35,150 bases of DNA, taken from contig JABLUY010000316.1 of assembly GCA_013306675.1 (NCBI GenBank), positions 1-35,150 on the forward strand, given 5' to 3'. Source of the stretch: Thraustochytrium sp. TN22 (taxonomy: Eukaryota; Sar; Bigyra; Thraustochytrida; Thraustochytriidae). The notes under the pieces are model-generated. The model was not told where the DNA came from. It saw nothing but the letters and a program-made list of their open reading frames with translations, and searched no databases. Within the stretch, counting starts at the first letter, position 1; each line of letters begins with the position of its first letter. Both the position numbers and the translations under genes were made by a program. This document shows positions 19,337-27,738 of this stretch, in pieces.

Positions 19337-21600
19337 TTAGCCGACGGCGTCAGCAGCCCGCGCGCGGGCCAGGTCGAGAAGGCGCTGGTTCGTCTCAATA
19401 TAGGCCTCCGGGGAATGAATCGGGAGGCGCTCGGCCTCCATGACGATGCCGGCGAGGCCCGCAGACTGGCGCAGGCGGTCCAAGGCCGGCGTAAAGGCAA
19501 TGTCACCACGGTCCGAACGCAGGTCGTGTTGAACAAAATCGTCGAGAATGTCAAAGATGGCATGGTCCAACGCGTACATGCCGAACATGGTCAGGTACTC
19601 GTTCTCCGGCATGGCATCAATATGCAGGTTCTCGCGCGCAAAGGCCTCCGTTGGCTTCTCCACGACCGAGGTGACGGTGAGGACCTGGTTCGACACACCG
19701 GGCACAGCCGCGTCCCGAAAGGCGCCCGTGGCCGTGCCGAACTTGGGGACCTCGCCGAGCGAGGTGCGCTTGAGGCCCACCACGTTGGTACCGAGCATCT
19801 TGTGCGCGTTGAGCACCTGGCCCACGCATGAGCGCACGCCACGGCCCAAGCGACCGTCCTCCTCGGGCGAAAGGTAAACGTGGTGGCCGAGCACCAAGAG
19901 AAAGGGCGCCTGGCCCACGAGGTCGCGCGCGCAGTGCACGGCGTGCCCGTATCCCTGCTGCTGCTCCTGCACCACGAAGTCGACGTGACGGCCCATGTCC
20001 GCGAGGCGGCGCGCGTACGAGGCCTGCGCGCTGGCCTTGGGCAGGCGCGACGCGTTGTTGGGCGCCAGCGGCTCCTGGAAGAGGCGCCTGAACTGCACGA
20101 GGTCGTCCGCCTGCACGACCAGCACGATGCGCTCGAGGCCGGCCTCCAGCAGCTGCTCCACCGTCCCGAGAATGAGCGGCTTGCACATGCCGTCGTTGGG
20201 ATCGTAAATAGGAAAAAGCTCCGCCTTGCACGCCTGGCTCGCCGGATACAAACTGCCAGCGAAGCCGCCCGCCGGGATGACGGCCGTCCGTATGCGGCTG
20301 CCCGGGCTGATGGTGAGCAGCAAAGGGTCCATGTGCAGCTCGTCCTTGATGATTCGCGCCGTCTCGCGCTGCGCGTCGGCGTCGCGGCACAGAAGCTGCG
20401 CCGTGCCGTCGCCGCCGGCGCCCACCCACTTGCCGCCTGTGATGAGCGGCTGCAGGCTCGGGTGCGCCAGGCAGCGGTGCAGCACTGGCGCCGTCAGCTC
20501 ACTCGGGCACAGCGGTGCGCCGTACGCGTCGAAGCCGGCCTGTGCCTCCGTCATGAGCGCGCCCAGCTTCTCGCGAACCGCCTCCGGCCCGCCCACCGAG
20601 CGCGGGTCTGCCGACATGAGCTGCAGCGCGCGATGCACCACCTCCTTGTTGCGCGCGCCCAGAAACTCCTGCAGCTGCTTTTGCTCCTCATTCTGCGCCA
20701 CCGGGTATGCGCTGCGCAGGCCGTCTAGGATGCGCACCGTCGACTTGGCTGCGCACAGGTCCACAATCACATAGTGCAGCTCCAGCCCCACCGTGATCTT
20801 TTGCACGCCGGTGAACTCCCCGTCGTACGTCATGAGCACTGGCGTGCTGCCGAACGCGCACGCCTGGTCCAGCCGCCCGCACTGCGATGGCGTCACCAGC
20901 TCGCCCTGGTACGCGTATTCCATCTCGCCGCGCGTTGTCAGCCGCAGGTCGTACAGCTTGTTGAAGGCGCGCGTCGCCAGCACGCACACCGCCGCGGACG
21001 ACGACAGCCCTTTCTTGAGCGGCAAGGTCGTCATGTGGTTGTCAATTTCCAGCCCGCCCACGACGTGGTCCTCCAGGATCTTGTATGCTACGCCTGCCAC
21101 ATAGCTGAAGAAGCCGCCTTCGCGCGCCACCTTGAGCAGCGTCTCGCGGTCCATGCTGAACTCCGCGCGGTCGCGCTTCCCATCGTTGTCCGTGCTCGTC
21201 ACGACCAGCTTCGACGGGTGCTTTTTCACGCGCGCGTACCTGGTTCGGAGGACCTGGTGCGTCAGCTCTAGCTCTAGAGCTTTCCCTCGGACTCGTAGAC
21301 AGAAAGATAAGACAGAACAACTTACAGGCCCTGATTCGTCCCGGTCACCAGCGTGTACCCTTCGCAGATGGCCGGGTTGAAGGTGCGGAACTTACCCGCC
21401 CAGTCACTGTGCTCGCCAAGCAGGCTCACCCTGCGCGCCGCGCGCCGCAGTCTTCGTCAGCGTCCTCTGCCAGCCAGCTCTCGTCGTGACCCACGTGCTT
21501 GCTTGCCTGCTCGAGCGAGCGAGCGAGCGACCCAGCCCATGACTGCCAGACCCGCGCAACCGAGCGACGCCACTCACCTGCCGGGCACGAAGAGCTCCAT
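19337..21600 (-). CDS. GHMP sugar kinase fused to GalU-type nucleotidyltransferase
   Basis: Three exons (21600-21578, 21430-21326, 21239-19337) with GT-AG introns of 147 and 86 nt give 676 aa. The first exon is only 23 nt; splicing completes the substrate-binding motif PGRVSLLGEHSDWAG (6-20). The GHMP kinase half also has LPLKKGLSSSAA (115-126), CGRLDQACAFG with the likely catalytic Asp (163-173) and a GGKWVGAGGDGTAQ loop (311-324), all intact, so a sugar 1-kinase is expected. From about 360 a GalU/RmlA-like domain begins (AVIPAGGFAGSLYPAS, then AELFPI, a KP motif, and VVEKP further on). At catalytic positions it differs: the GxGTR arginine reads Ser, the lysine before ELFP reads Ala, and the metal-binding GD reads GH (LVLGHHVYLS). 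The sugar is not identifiable; fucose, arabinose, galactose and heptose kinases are all relatives. Plant FKGP has the opposite domain order. Confidence 0.87.
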
Positions 21601-21700
21601 GCTGCCGCCGCCCCGCCCGCCACCGAGCCGCCGCCGCCCCGCGCCGCTTCGGTGCCCGAGGCGAGCGAGGCGGTTTGGAGCGGTCGGTCGCGGGCATGCC
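21601..21700. promoter_or_regulatory. Short bidirectional promoter region
   Basis: Only 100 bp separate the ATG of the GHMP kinase fusion (21600, minus) from the first candidate ATG of the IQCC-like gene (21701, plus), or 214 bp if that gene starts at 21815. The two genes must share a promoter region, or their 5' UTRs overlap. The interval is GC-rich (GCCGCCGCC-type) with no TATA box. Confidence 0.5.
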
Positions 21701-22198
21701 ATGGTAGGCACCGAAGACTCGGAGCGCCGCAGCAAAACCGGCAGGCAGGCAGCCGCCACCGCAGACCGTCAGCTTACCGGCCGCGCGAGGGCCCGCGAGC
21801 GGAGGCGCTCCGCCATGCGTGGTCGCGACGATACGCCCAACGAGGCCTCCTCGGCCGCCACCGACGCCGCCAAGGCCGCCGCCGAGGCCGCCGCTGCGGT
21901 GCAGGCGCTCTGGCGCGGGCATCGGGCTCGCGTCGTCATGGTGGCCCTCCTCCGCGAGGACTACGAGGCGCTCGTGCGTGAGGTCGAGGACCAGACCGCG
22001 GGGCAGACCGGCATTCTGTGGCGCTCATCGACCACGCTTTGCAAGCCCTGCTGGCCGGAGTGCGCCGAAGATGACTTTTTGGACGAGGATCGAGCCACGG
22101 CGATGAATCAGCTCGACCTCCTGCGTGCCGAGAAGCTTGCGCTGCAAGACGAGATCCGTCGCACGGAGGATGACTTGCATGCTCTTGATTGCAGCTGA
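21701..22198 (+). CDS. IQ-motif protein, IQCC-like
   Basis: A 165-aa frame (127 aa if translation starts at 21815). An IQ motif is visible at VQALWRGHRAR (67-77), which should bind calmodulin or a related EF-hand protein. It is followed by LREDYEALVREVE (about 84-96) and, after 10 residues, a Leu-Trp pair, the same order as the region after the IQ motif of human IQ domain-containing protein C as I remember it. The C-terminus (NQLDLLRAEKLALQDEIRRT) is a predicted coiled coil, again like IQCC. The short Ala-rich lead-in may be non-coding if the second ATG is used. A frame at about 22190-22391 encodes a further charged helical stretch (IAALRNEQKRYERAIR) and could be a 3' exon, but I find no convincing donor. 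It is far shorter than vertebrate IQCC. Confidence 0.6.
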   Translation: MVGTEDSERRSKTGRQAAATADRQLTGRARARERRRSAMRGRDDTPNEASSAATDAAKAAAEAAAAVQALWRGHRARVVMVALLREDYEALVREVEDQTAGQTGILWRSSTTLCKPCWPECAEDDFLDEDRATAMNQLDLLRAEKLALQDEIRRTEDDLHALDCS

Positions 22199-22807
22199 GC
22201 TTCGAGCTCAGGTAGCTCGAGGGAGCTCAGCGCCGCAGTCGCACGATCATCTGACGCTGCCGGACATTGCGGCCTTGCGAAATGAGCAAAAACGTTACGA
22301 GCGAGCTATTCGGACAAGCAGAACAAACAAGCGATACAAACGAGTCCACGCAACAGTGAACGTCCCAAGACAAGGCACCACCGAGGCCTAACGAGCACGA
22401 GCCTCGCCCGGGTCGAGCAAACACAAGAAGACACAAGCACTACCAGAGCCCGCGCGCCAAGAGCGCTCCCCTCTTCACGCAGCGTATGCGCTCTCTGAAA
22501 CCACCGCCACCGTCTGCCGCGTGACTGGCTAGGCCGGCCCGGGGTTGCTCAGGCAGGCTGGCGCCGCCGTCCGAGTCCCGGCGGCGTGCAGTTGGTGCCA
22601 GTTGGTTGTCACGTTTCTGTGCGCGCACACACGCACACACACGCACGCCCAACGAAGCGCGTGTCGCCCTGATCCGAAGTCAAGCACCGTGGGCAGCCAA
22701 GCAACGCGTGACGCCGGCGCGGCTCGCCGCGCCGCCTGGCACCTGTCTGCGCGCAAGCGGGGCCCGCGCGCGAGAAGGAGGCATCCGCATCTCGGCTGCG
22801 TCCTGCA
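22199..22807. other. Intergenic spacer IQCC-like - secreted protein
   Basis: A 609-bp stretch. The left part (to 22391) is of lower GC and includes an open frame whose end looks helical and Lys/Arg-rich; it may be a 3' exon or 3' UTR of the IQCC-like gene. GAGCTC/AGCTCGAG palindromes cluster at 22200-22232. The right part has a CACACACGCACGC run (22624-22648) and is the likely promoter of the next gene. No RNA gene is seen. Confidence 0.45.
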
Positions 22808-24331
22808 ATGGGACACGCGCGATGCTGCACCTGCCGGCGAGGCGCGAGGGCGGCTTCAGTGGCAGCCGTGGCGCTCGCGCTTGCCGCGAGACAGGCGTAC
22901 GGCGAGGTCGTCGTCGCCGTGGGCGAGCTCTGGCGCGCGTCGGATGCTGAGCTCTGGCGTGCCTCGGATGTCCAGCTGGATGTGTGCGGCCCGCGGCTTT
23001 TCGTGGCGACCGCGGGCGAGCTGACGGTCGTGGAGGCCGGAACGCGCGCCACCTACAAGGTGCATCTGACCGACGACGACATTGCGCGGGTCGCCTGCTG
23101 GGCACCGGACGCCGTGGTAGTGGCCGAGGCCGGGGCTCTGGCGGTCTACAAGGAGGTGTCGAACTGGACGCGACAAGAGCTGCTCGAGCTCAGGGGGGCG
23201 CCGGATGCACGCCTCGCGGCGGCCACGTCGGCCGACGGGCGCGCCTGGGCCTTTGTGGCGGAGCGGAGCAGCGCAGGGGTGCTGGCGGTGGACCGCGAGA
23301 CTGCAGCTGTGCAGATCCTGGACTCCGGCGAGGAATGCGCGATTGCGGCCAGCGAGGTCTGGGGCGGCATCGCGTGCGCCGAGTCGGCGCCGGCCGTGCT
23401 CCGCTACAATGAGAGCGCAGCTGCGTGGGAGCCCTGGGGCGCGGCGCCGCGGCTATGGGACACCGCGACGGGGCGCGTGGTGTCCGAGGGCGCAGTCGTG
23501 GGGAACACGGCCGGGGCCCAGCTCTGGTTGGGGGCGCCTCGTGTCGGCGTTGTGCTCGTGCTGGATGCGCCCACGGTCGCGCCAGCAAGCTGGGACCTGG
23601 AACTCGCGGGAGCAGGCCTCGTCACGGGCGTTGGCCTAGCGCAGGTCTTGGCACGCGACGTCATCGGCTTCGGCGCGGCGCTCGCAGGCGGCGACACCTA
23701 CCTGGTGGTGGCGAGCCTTACCAGCGTCCACGTGTATTCGCGCTCGGGTGGGCCCCACAGCGCCTGGGCGCTGGCGGCTGAGACAGATCTGAGTGGTTCG
23801 GGCGTGCGCGAGGTCGTTTTCGCGAAGCAGGGGAGCTCGCCCAAGGACTTTGTGATTGGTGCACGTGTGGACAGCGGCGAGGTCGTGGTGCTCTCGCTGA
23901 CCGTGAGTGGGGAGGCCGCGGCCAGAGCGTCCTTGTCTCTTGATGCGCCGTGGGCCGGCGCGCTGGGCGTGGGTGCCTCGCTCGCGCTGTGCTCTGCGAG
24001 CCTGCGCGTCTGGAGACGCCGGCTGCCACGCGCCGCGGAATCTGGTGATGAGAGCGACGACGACGCGGAGAGCGGATTTTCGGACCTGGATAAGTCCGTC
24101 AGGACGCGGCGCACGTCCGTTTCGTCGTTCTCCATCTCCTCGCGTACAAGCGCCACAACGGCGCGAGAGTCCTCCGTCTTGCTCAATGCGGCGTGGCTCT
24201 CCAGGTCGAAGTCTCGAGGCACCGGACTTTCGACCGCGAGAGCGACGGGAGCAATGAGCCGGCACACGGTGGAGAGCGTCAATCCATGCTACCGCAGGGA
24301 ACCCATGGTTGCGTCTGCAGCGGAGCCATGA
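22808..24331 (+). CDS. Signal-peptide protein of unknown function
   Basis: A 507-aa single-exon frame with GC-rich third positions and balanced composition. Residues 1-32 look like a signal peptide (basic start, hydrophobic Ala/Val/Leu core, AYG end). Residues about 33-380 are rich in short Val/Ala/Gly beta-strand-like stretches separated by Asp/Gly turns, as in a beta-propeller or FG-GAP-like fold, but no named repeat is clear. A weakly hydrophobic segment (about 381-400) followed by WRRR could be a single membrane anchor. An acidic, Ser-rich tail (about 409-455) would then be cytosolic. A 24-bp in-frame tandem duplication (22925-22972) repeats ELWRASDA. The last 39 or so residues lie inside a diverged 257-bp tandem repeat, so the true C-terminus may differ. 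I do not recognise the family. Confidence 0.65.
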   Translation: MGHARCCTCRRGARAASVAAVALALAARQAYGEVVVAVGELWRASDAELWRASDVQLDVCGPRLFVATAGELTVVEAGTRATYKVHLTDDDIARVACWAPDAVVVAEAGALAVYKEVSNWTRQELLELRGAPDARLAAATSADGRAWAFVAERSSAGVLAVDRETAAVQILDSGEECAIAASEVWGGIACAESAPAVLRYNESAAAWEPWGAAPRLWDTATGRVVSEGAVVGNTAGAQLWLGAPRVGVVLVLDAPTVAPASWDLELAGAGLVTGVGLAQVLARDVIGFGAALAGGDTYLVVASLTSVHVYSRSGGPHSAWALAAETDLSGSGVREVVFAKQGSSPKDFVIGARVDSGEVVVLSLTVSGEAAARASLSLDAPWAGALGVGASLALCSASLRVWRRRLPRAAESGDESDDDAESGFSDLDKSVRTRRTSVSSFSISSRTSATTARESSVLLNAAWLSRSKSRGTGLSTARATGAMSRHTVESVNPCYRREPMVASAAEP

Positions 24332-24910
24332 ACATATGTGTGTGTTCAATAAGAAATGTACGCTTCTCACGACTTGCGAGATCAGGTTGGGCCCTCGGTG
24401 ATTGGAGAGGTGGGAGGACATCCCTGAGCATGGCGCGGTAAGTCCCAGGCTGAACGCCGGGACGCCGTCGCGAGGCACCGGGATTCCGATTGCGTGAGCG
24501 TTGCAACGAGTCTTTCGAGTCGCGCGCGCGTTGGAAACCGCCCTTTTATTCTCTACAGCAAGGAGCCCATGGATGCGCCGGCATGAAGATTGGAAAGTCG
24601 TTTTCCACGTCGACGATGCTCTTCGAGATCAGGGGAAGCCCTCAGTGACAAAGAGCGTTGCGAGCACTGCCCTGAACCTGACGCGGCGCTCTCTGGTGTC
24701 TGAATGCCGTGACGCCCGGACGCTGTCACGAGGCACCGGGGTCACAGCGCTCGTTGGAAGCTATAGCTACAGCAAGCCTCACTGGCAGGAGCCCATGGTT
24801 GCGCCTGCTGTGGAGACGTGAACATAGAAACAAGGTGCGCGCTCGTTTTTTCGTCACTGGTACGTTGTTGTCGTTACCCACGTCAACGATGCTCACTTTT
24901 CCAAAACGAC
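24212..24910. repeat. Diverged tandem repeat, period about 257 bp, three units
   Basis: Units start with TCNCGAGGCACCGG at 24212, 24468 and 24726 (spacings 256 and 258). Each contains CCCATGG with GCG close downstream (24302, 24566, 24792). Units 2 and 3 share CACGTC(G/A)ACGATGCT (24606, 24879). Units 1 and 2 share CGAGATCAGG followed by CCCTC(A/G)GTGA. The ends of units 1 and 2 share a TGAA-GCCG-GACGCC-G block that runs into the next unit. Internal indels show the copies are old. The first unit overlaps the 3' end of the preceding coding frame. The right boundary of unit 3 is uncertain. Confidence 0.8.
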
Positions 24911-26401
24911 ACAAGCCTGACATCATGATGCGTGCGTTGTTGCAGATGGGCCGTTTCACTCCTGACGCGCAGCGTACATGTTGTAGAATCATGGAGCCTC
25001 GGCAAATGACCTCGCCGCGCGTCATCGCGCGGCATGCGATCGCAGGGCCGCCCCATTACAGGCCGTTTCTGCCTGGGTGGCGGGGGATGCCTGAGTCACC
25101 ACCTCCGCCGCAGCTTCGCTTTGGCATCACCAGCGGATTTGCGGTGTCATGCGCGTGCCCAATCAATCACAAGTTCGGAGCGCACCTGCGCTCGAGGCCC
25201 GGCTTCCCGGCCTCTTCTCAACGGACTTGCGTCGCGCACAACACGGTTCCTGCCCCCGGGGTTGTTCTCTTGTTCTGGGCTCATTTTGGTTGCGGCCCGG
25301 CCCATCGGCAGGCCCTGGCGGGCGGCGGTCTCGCGCTCGGCCGCCACCGCCGCCGCCGCCAGCCGGCTACGGGCGGTTGCGGCGGCTGGGAGTCGGGCTC
25401 CAAGCTCTGCCTGGCAAGTCACTTGAAATTAGCAAGCACGTTGGTCCTGCGGCGCACTACAAGCCGGTGTGGGGATGCGGGCTTGGTCCAGACTGTTGAT
25501 GGCGAGCCGTGGCATGTCTGCGGCACAAGCTCTTGGTGCCGTGGCCGGCAACCGACCAAGAGAGCGCTCATGATCACGTCTGCACTGCAAGCCTCATCGG
25601 CTTCAAGCTCGCGAATCGTGAGCTGGCCTCTTGCTGTCTGCACGCGCTGCGTCCGCGTCTTGTTGCGTGGTCGCGACCGCGGCGTCCGTCCGGCCGCCGC
25701 TGGTAGTAGCGAGCGAGCAAAAATCGGCGTGAGCCCAACTCTGTGCAGTGCGGCGCTCTGCGAGCCGGGGCTCATCTCAGCTCGCAAACCTCTGGCAGAC
25801 GGCCTCGACCAACTGCTACTGGCGGCTGCGAGACGAAGCGCTGCACGCGCCGTCTTGAGCCCAAGCTCAGCTCGGTAGCCATCATGATCATGCACGCGCC
25901 GTCACGCCGGCCACGGTCGTCGGCCAGGCTCGCTTTGCTTCGCTCGACGCTGATGATGACGGGCAGGCTGCTTGATTGACCTCGGAGGCTCGGCCGCGGC
26001 GGCGGGTCGCCGGCTCGGAGAACGCATAGTCGTGGCGGGGGGCATCTCGTGCGTCTTGCACGTTGGCCGCCGTGGCGTCGGTGCTTGCCGTGCACCGCTT
26101 CTGCCGGGACAACGAGCTGCTCTCCTTTGCTCGCTTCCGCGCCGCAGTCCGCAGAGGCCGCGGGCAAGCGTGCTCGGCGTCTTGCTCGGCCTGGCTGGTT
26201 GCCGCTTGCTCTCGGTGAGAGACCAGCATCACCAACGGGCAACCCGAGTTGGTTGCGAGCTCGTTTCGGCTCGCACAGCGCGCTGCAGAGAGCGCCAGCC
26301 TGCCAGTGAGCAGCACCGCGAGCAGGCAGGCGATCAACCGCGCGCTCCTCGGGTTCGAGGTCTCCGTCTCGGGCTCGCGCTCCGCCGCCCCAGGCCTCGT
26401 T

Positions 26402-26437
26402 TGAATTCGAATTCGAATTCGTGAATTCGAATCCAAA
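26402..26437. repeat. GAATTC hexamer repeat in an AT-rich island
   Basis: The sequence is TTGAATTCGAATTCGAATTC, then GTGAATTCGAATCC: four GAATTC units alternating with TTCGAA, followed by an A-rich stretch (AAATCGAAAAAG). Every unit is self-complementary, so either strand can fold into a hairpin. It is conspicuous because the surrounding kilobase is extremely GC-rich. No role is known. Confidence 0.85.
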
Positions 26438-26977
26438 TCGAAAAAGCAAGCCTGCGCCGTCGCCTGCGCCGCTGCGCGAGCGCGGGCGCGAGCGCGAGCG
26501 CGCGGCAGTCCTGCAAGCGACTGACCCGGAGCTGCGCAGCGCTGCAGTGCGCACGTTGCGTTGCGTGCGGGGGCAGCGCCGCGCGCGGCGGCGGGGTCCG
26601 AGCTGCCAGCAGGCTTCGAAACCGACAGCAGGCAGAGCAGCGAAGAAAGCAAGGCAAGGCAAGCCAAGGCAAGGCAAGCAAGGCGGGGCCAGGCGGCCAG
26701 CTAGACGCAGGTCGGCCAGAGGCGGCGTGCCCAGGCCGCGGCGCGAGCGAGCAGCGCGGCCAGAGCCCGCGCCGGGTCCTTGCCCCGCGCCGCGCCTCGC
26801 CTCGCCGACGCGCGCTCTGCCTCGGCGCGCGCGGCTGCGGCGGCGGCGGCTGCGGCGGGCGCGGTGGTAGCCGGGAGCGGCATCCGCGAAGCCGGAGGAG
26901 GCGGCGCAAGAGGTGCGCGGCGCGCCGACTCGGGCGCGGCGCGGCGCGGCGCGGCGAGGCGCCAGGCGGCGGCGGTC

Positions 26978-27012
<35 letters not shown>

Positions 27013-27386
27013 CGCGCGGCGGCGCGGCGGCGGCAGCGGCGGCGGGGCGACGGCAGAACTTCAACCAACGTCGCGGCGGTGCGGGCTCGAAAACAGGACT
27101 TGAGCACGCACGCACGCACGCACGCGCAGCGGCGGAAGACAAGTAAGCGGCCGGTCGGGTTGCGGAGCAGGCCGGCCGACGACGACGACGGCGACGACTC
27201 ATCTGGCAGCAGCCACACAAGCTAGCTAGCTGGCTCGTAGCCAGCAGCAAGCAAGCAAGCAAGCAAGCAGGCAAGTCGCAAGCAGCGCGCTTCAAGTCGC
27301 AGAACCCGAGCGGGCCGGTGGCTGGCTCCGCTCAGGCTGGCCAGCCAGTGAGTGAGGCAGACGGATCAGGAAGCAGCACAACAAGC

Positions 27387-27418
27387 CACCCACCCACCCA
27401 CCCACCCACCCACCCACT
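27387..27418 (-). repeat. CCCA tetranucleotide repeat (G-quadruplex motif on minus strand)
   Basis: Seven CCC runs, each separated by one A, occupy 27389-27415. The minus strand is therefore GGGT repeated, the most favourable arrangement for a G-quadruplex with single-base loops; the plus strand could form an i-motif. It lies about 320 bp upstream of the cotransporter ATG. Confidence 0.85.
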
Positions 27419-27738
27419 GCCAGGCCGCGTTGCGGTCTCGGCAAAAACAAGAGCAAAACAAGGAGCCAAGCACGCGACGCGCTCTCGGGGGCGGGCGGCC
27501 GCTTGGCCAACCGGGAGAGAGAGAAAGGCCGTAGAGCCCGAGCCTCTTCTGACAGCCTCGCGCCGCGCCGCGCCGCGTCGCGTCGCGTCGCGCCGCGCCG
27601 CGCCGCTGCGTAGCGCCGGCGTCGCCTCGCCTCGCCTCGCCTCGCCTCGCAGCGTCCTCAGGGCGTCCTGAGTCTCGGCGCGCCAAGCAGGCAGGCAAAC
27701 CCGACTCGCGTGCCGTAAAGCGCGTGAACGAGGACAAG

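Larger units (their letters stand above)
24332..27738. other. 3.4 kb gene-free region upstream of the cotransporter
   Basis: The longest spacer in the window. It starts with units 2 and 3 of the 257-bp repeat. A middle part of moderate GC (about 24900-26400) has only composition-driven open frames. The right part (26400-27738) is crowded with simple repeats: GAATTC units (26402-26437), AAGGC (26640-26685), GGC/GCG runs (26835-27045), GCAC (27102-27124), AAGC (27246-27268), CCCA (27387-27417), GCCGC/GTCGC (27561-27605) and CTCGC (27622-27651). I find no conserved protein, tRNA or other RNA. It should contain the cotransporter promoter and a possibly long 5' UTR. Confidence 0.6.

Noticed and set aside
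24709-25878. 389-codon plus-strand frame
   Set aside because: Starts inside the 257-bp repeat, has irregular codon use and shows no conserved-looking block.
26340-26370. GGGTTCGAGG as a tRNA B box
   Set aside because: No pairing T stem and no D arm or acceptor stem around it.
25772-27295. 507-codon minus-strand frame, and a 259-codon frame with a signal-like start at 26667
   Set aside because: Mostly Arg, Ala and Ser runs generated by simple repeats; hydrophobic starts arise from CTTGC/CTGC runs.
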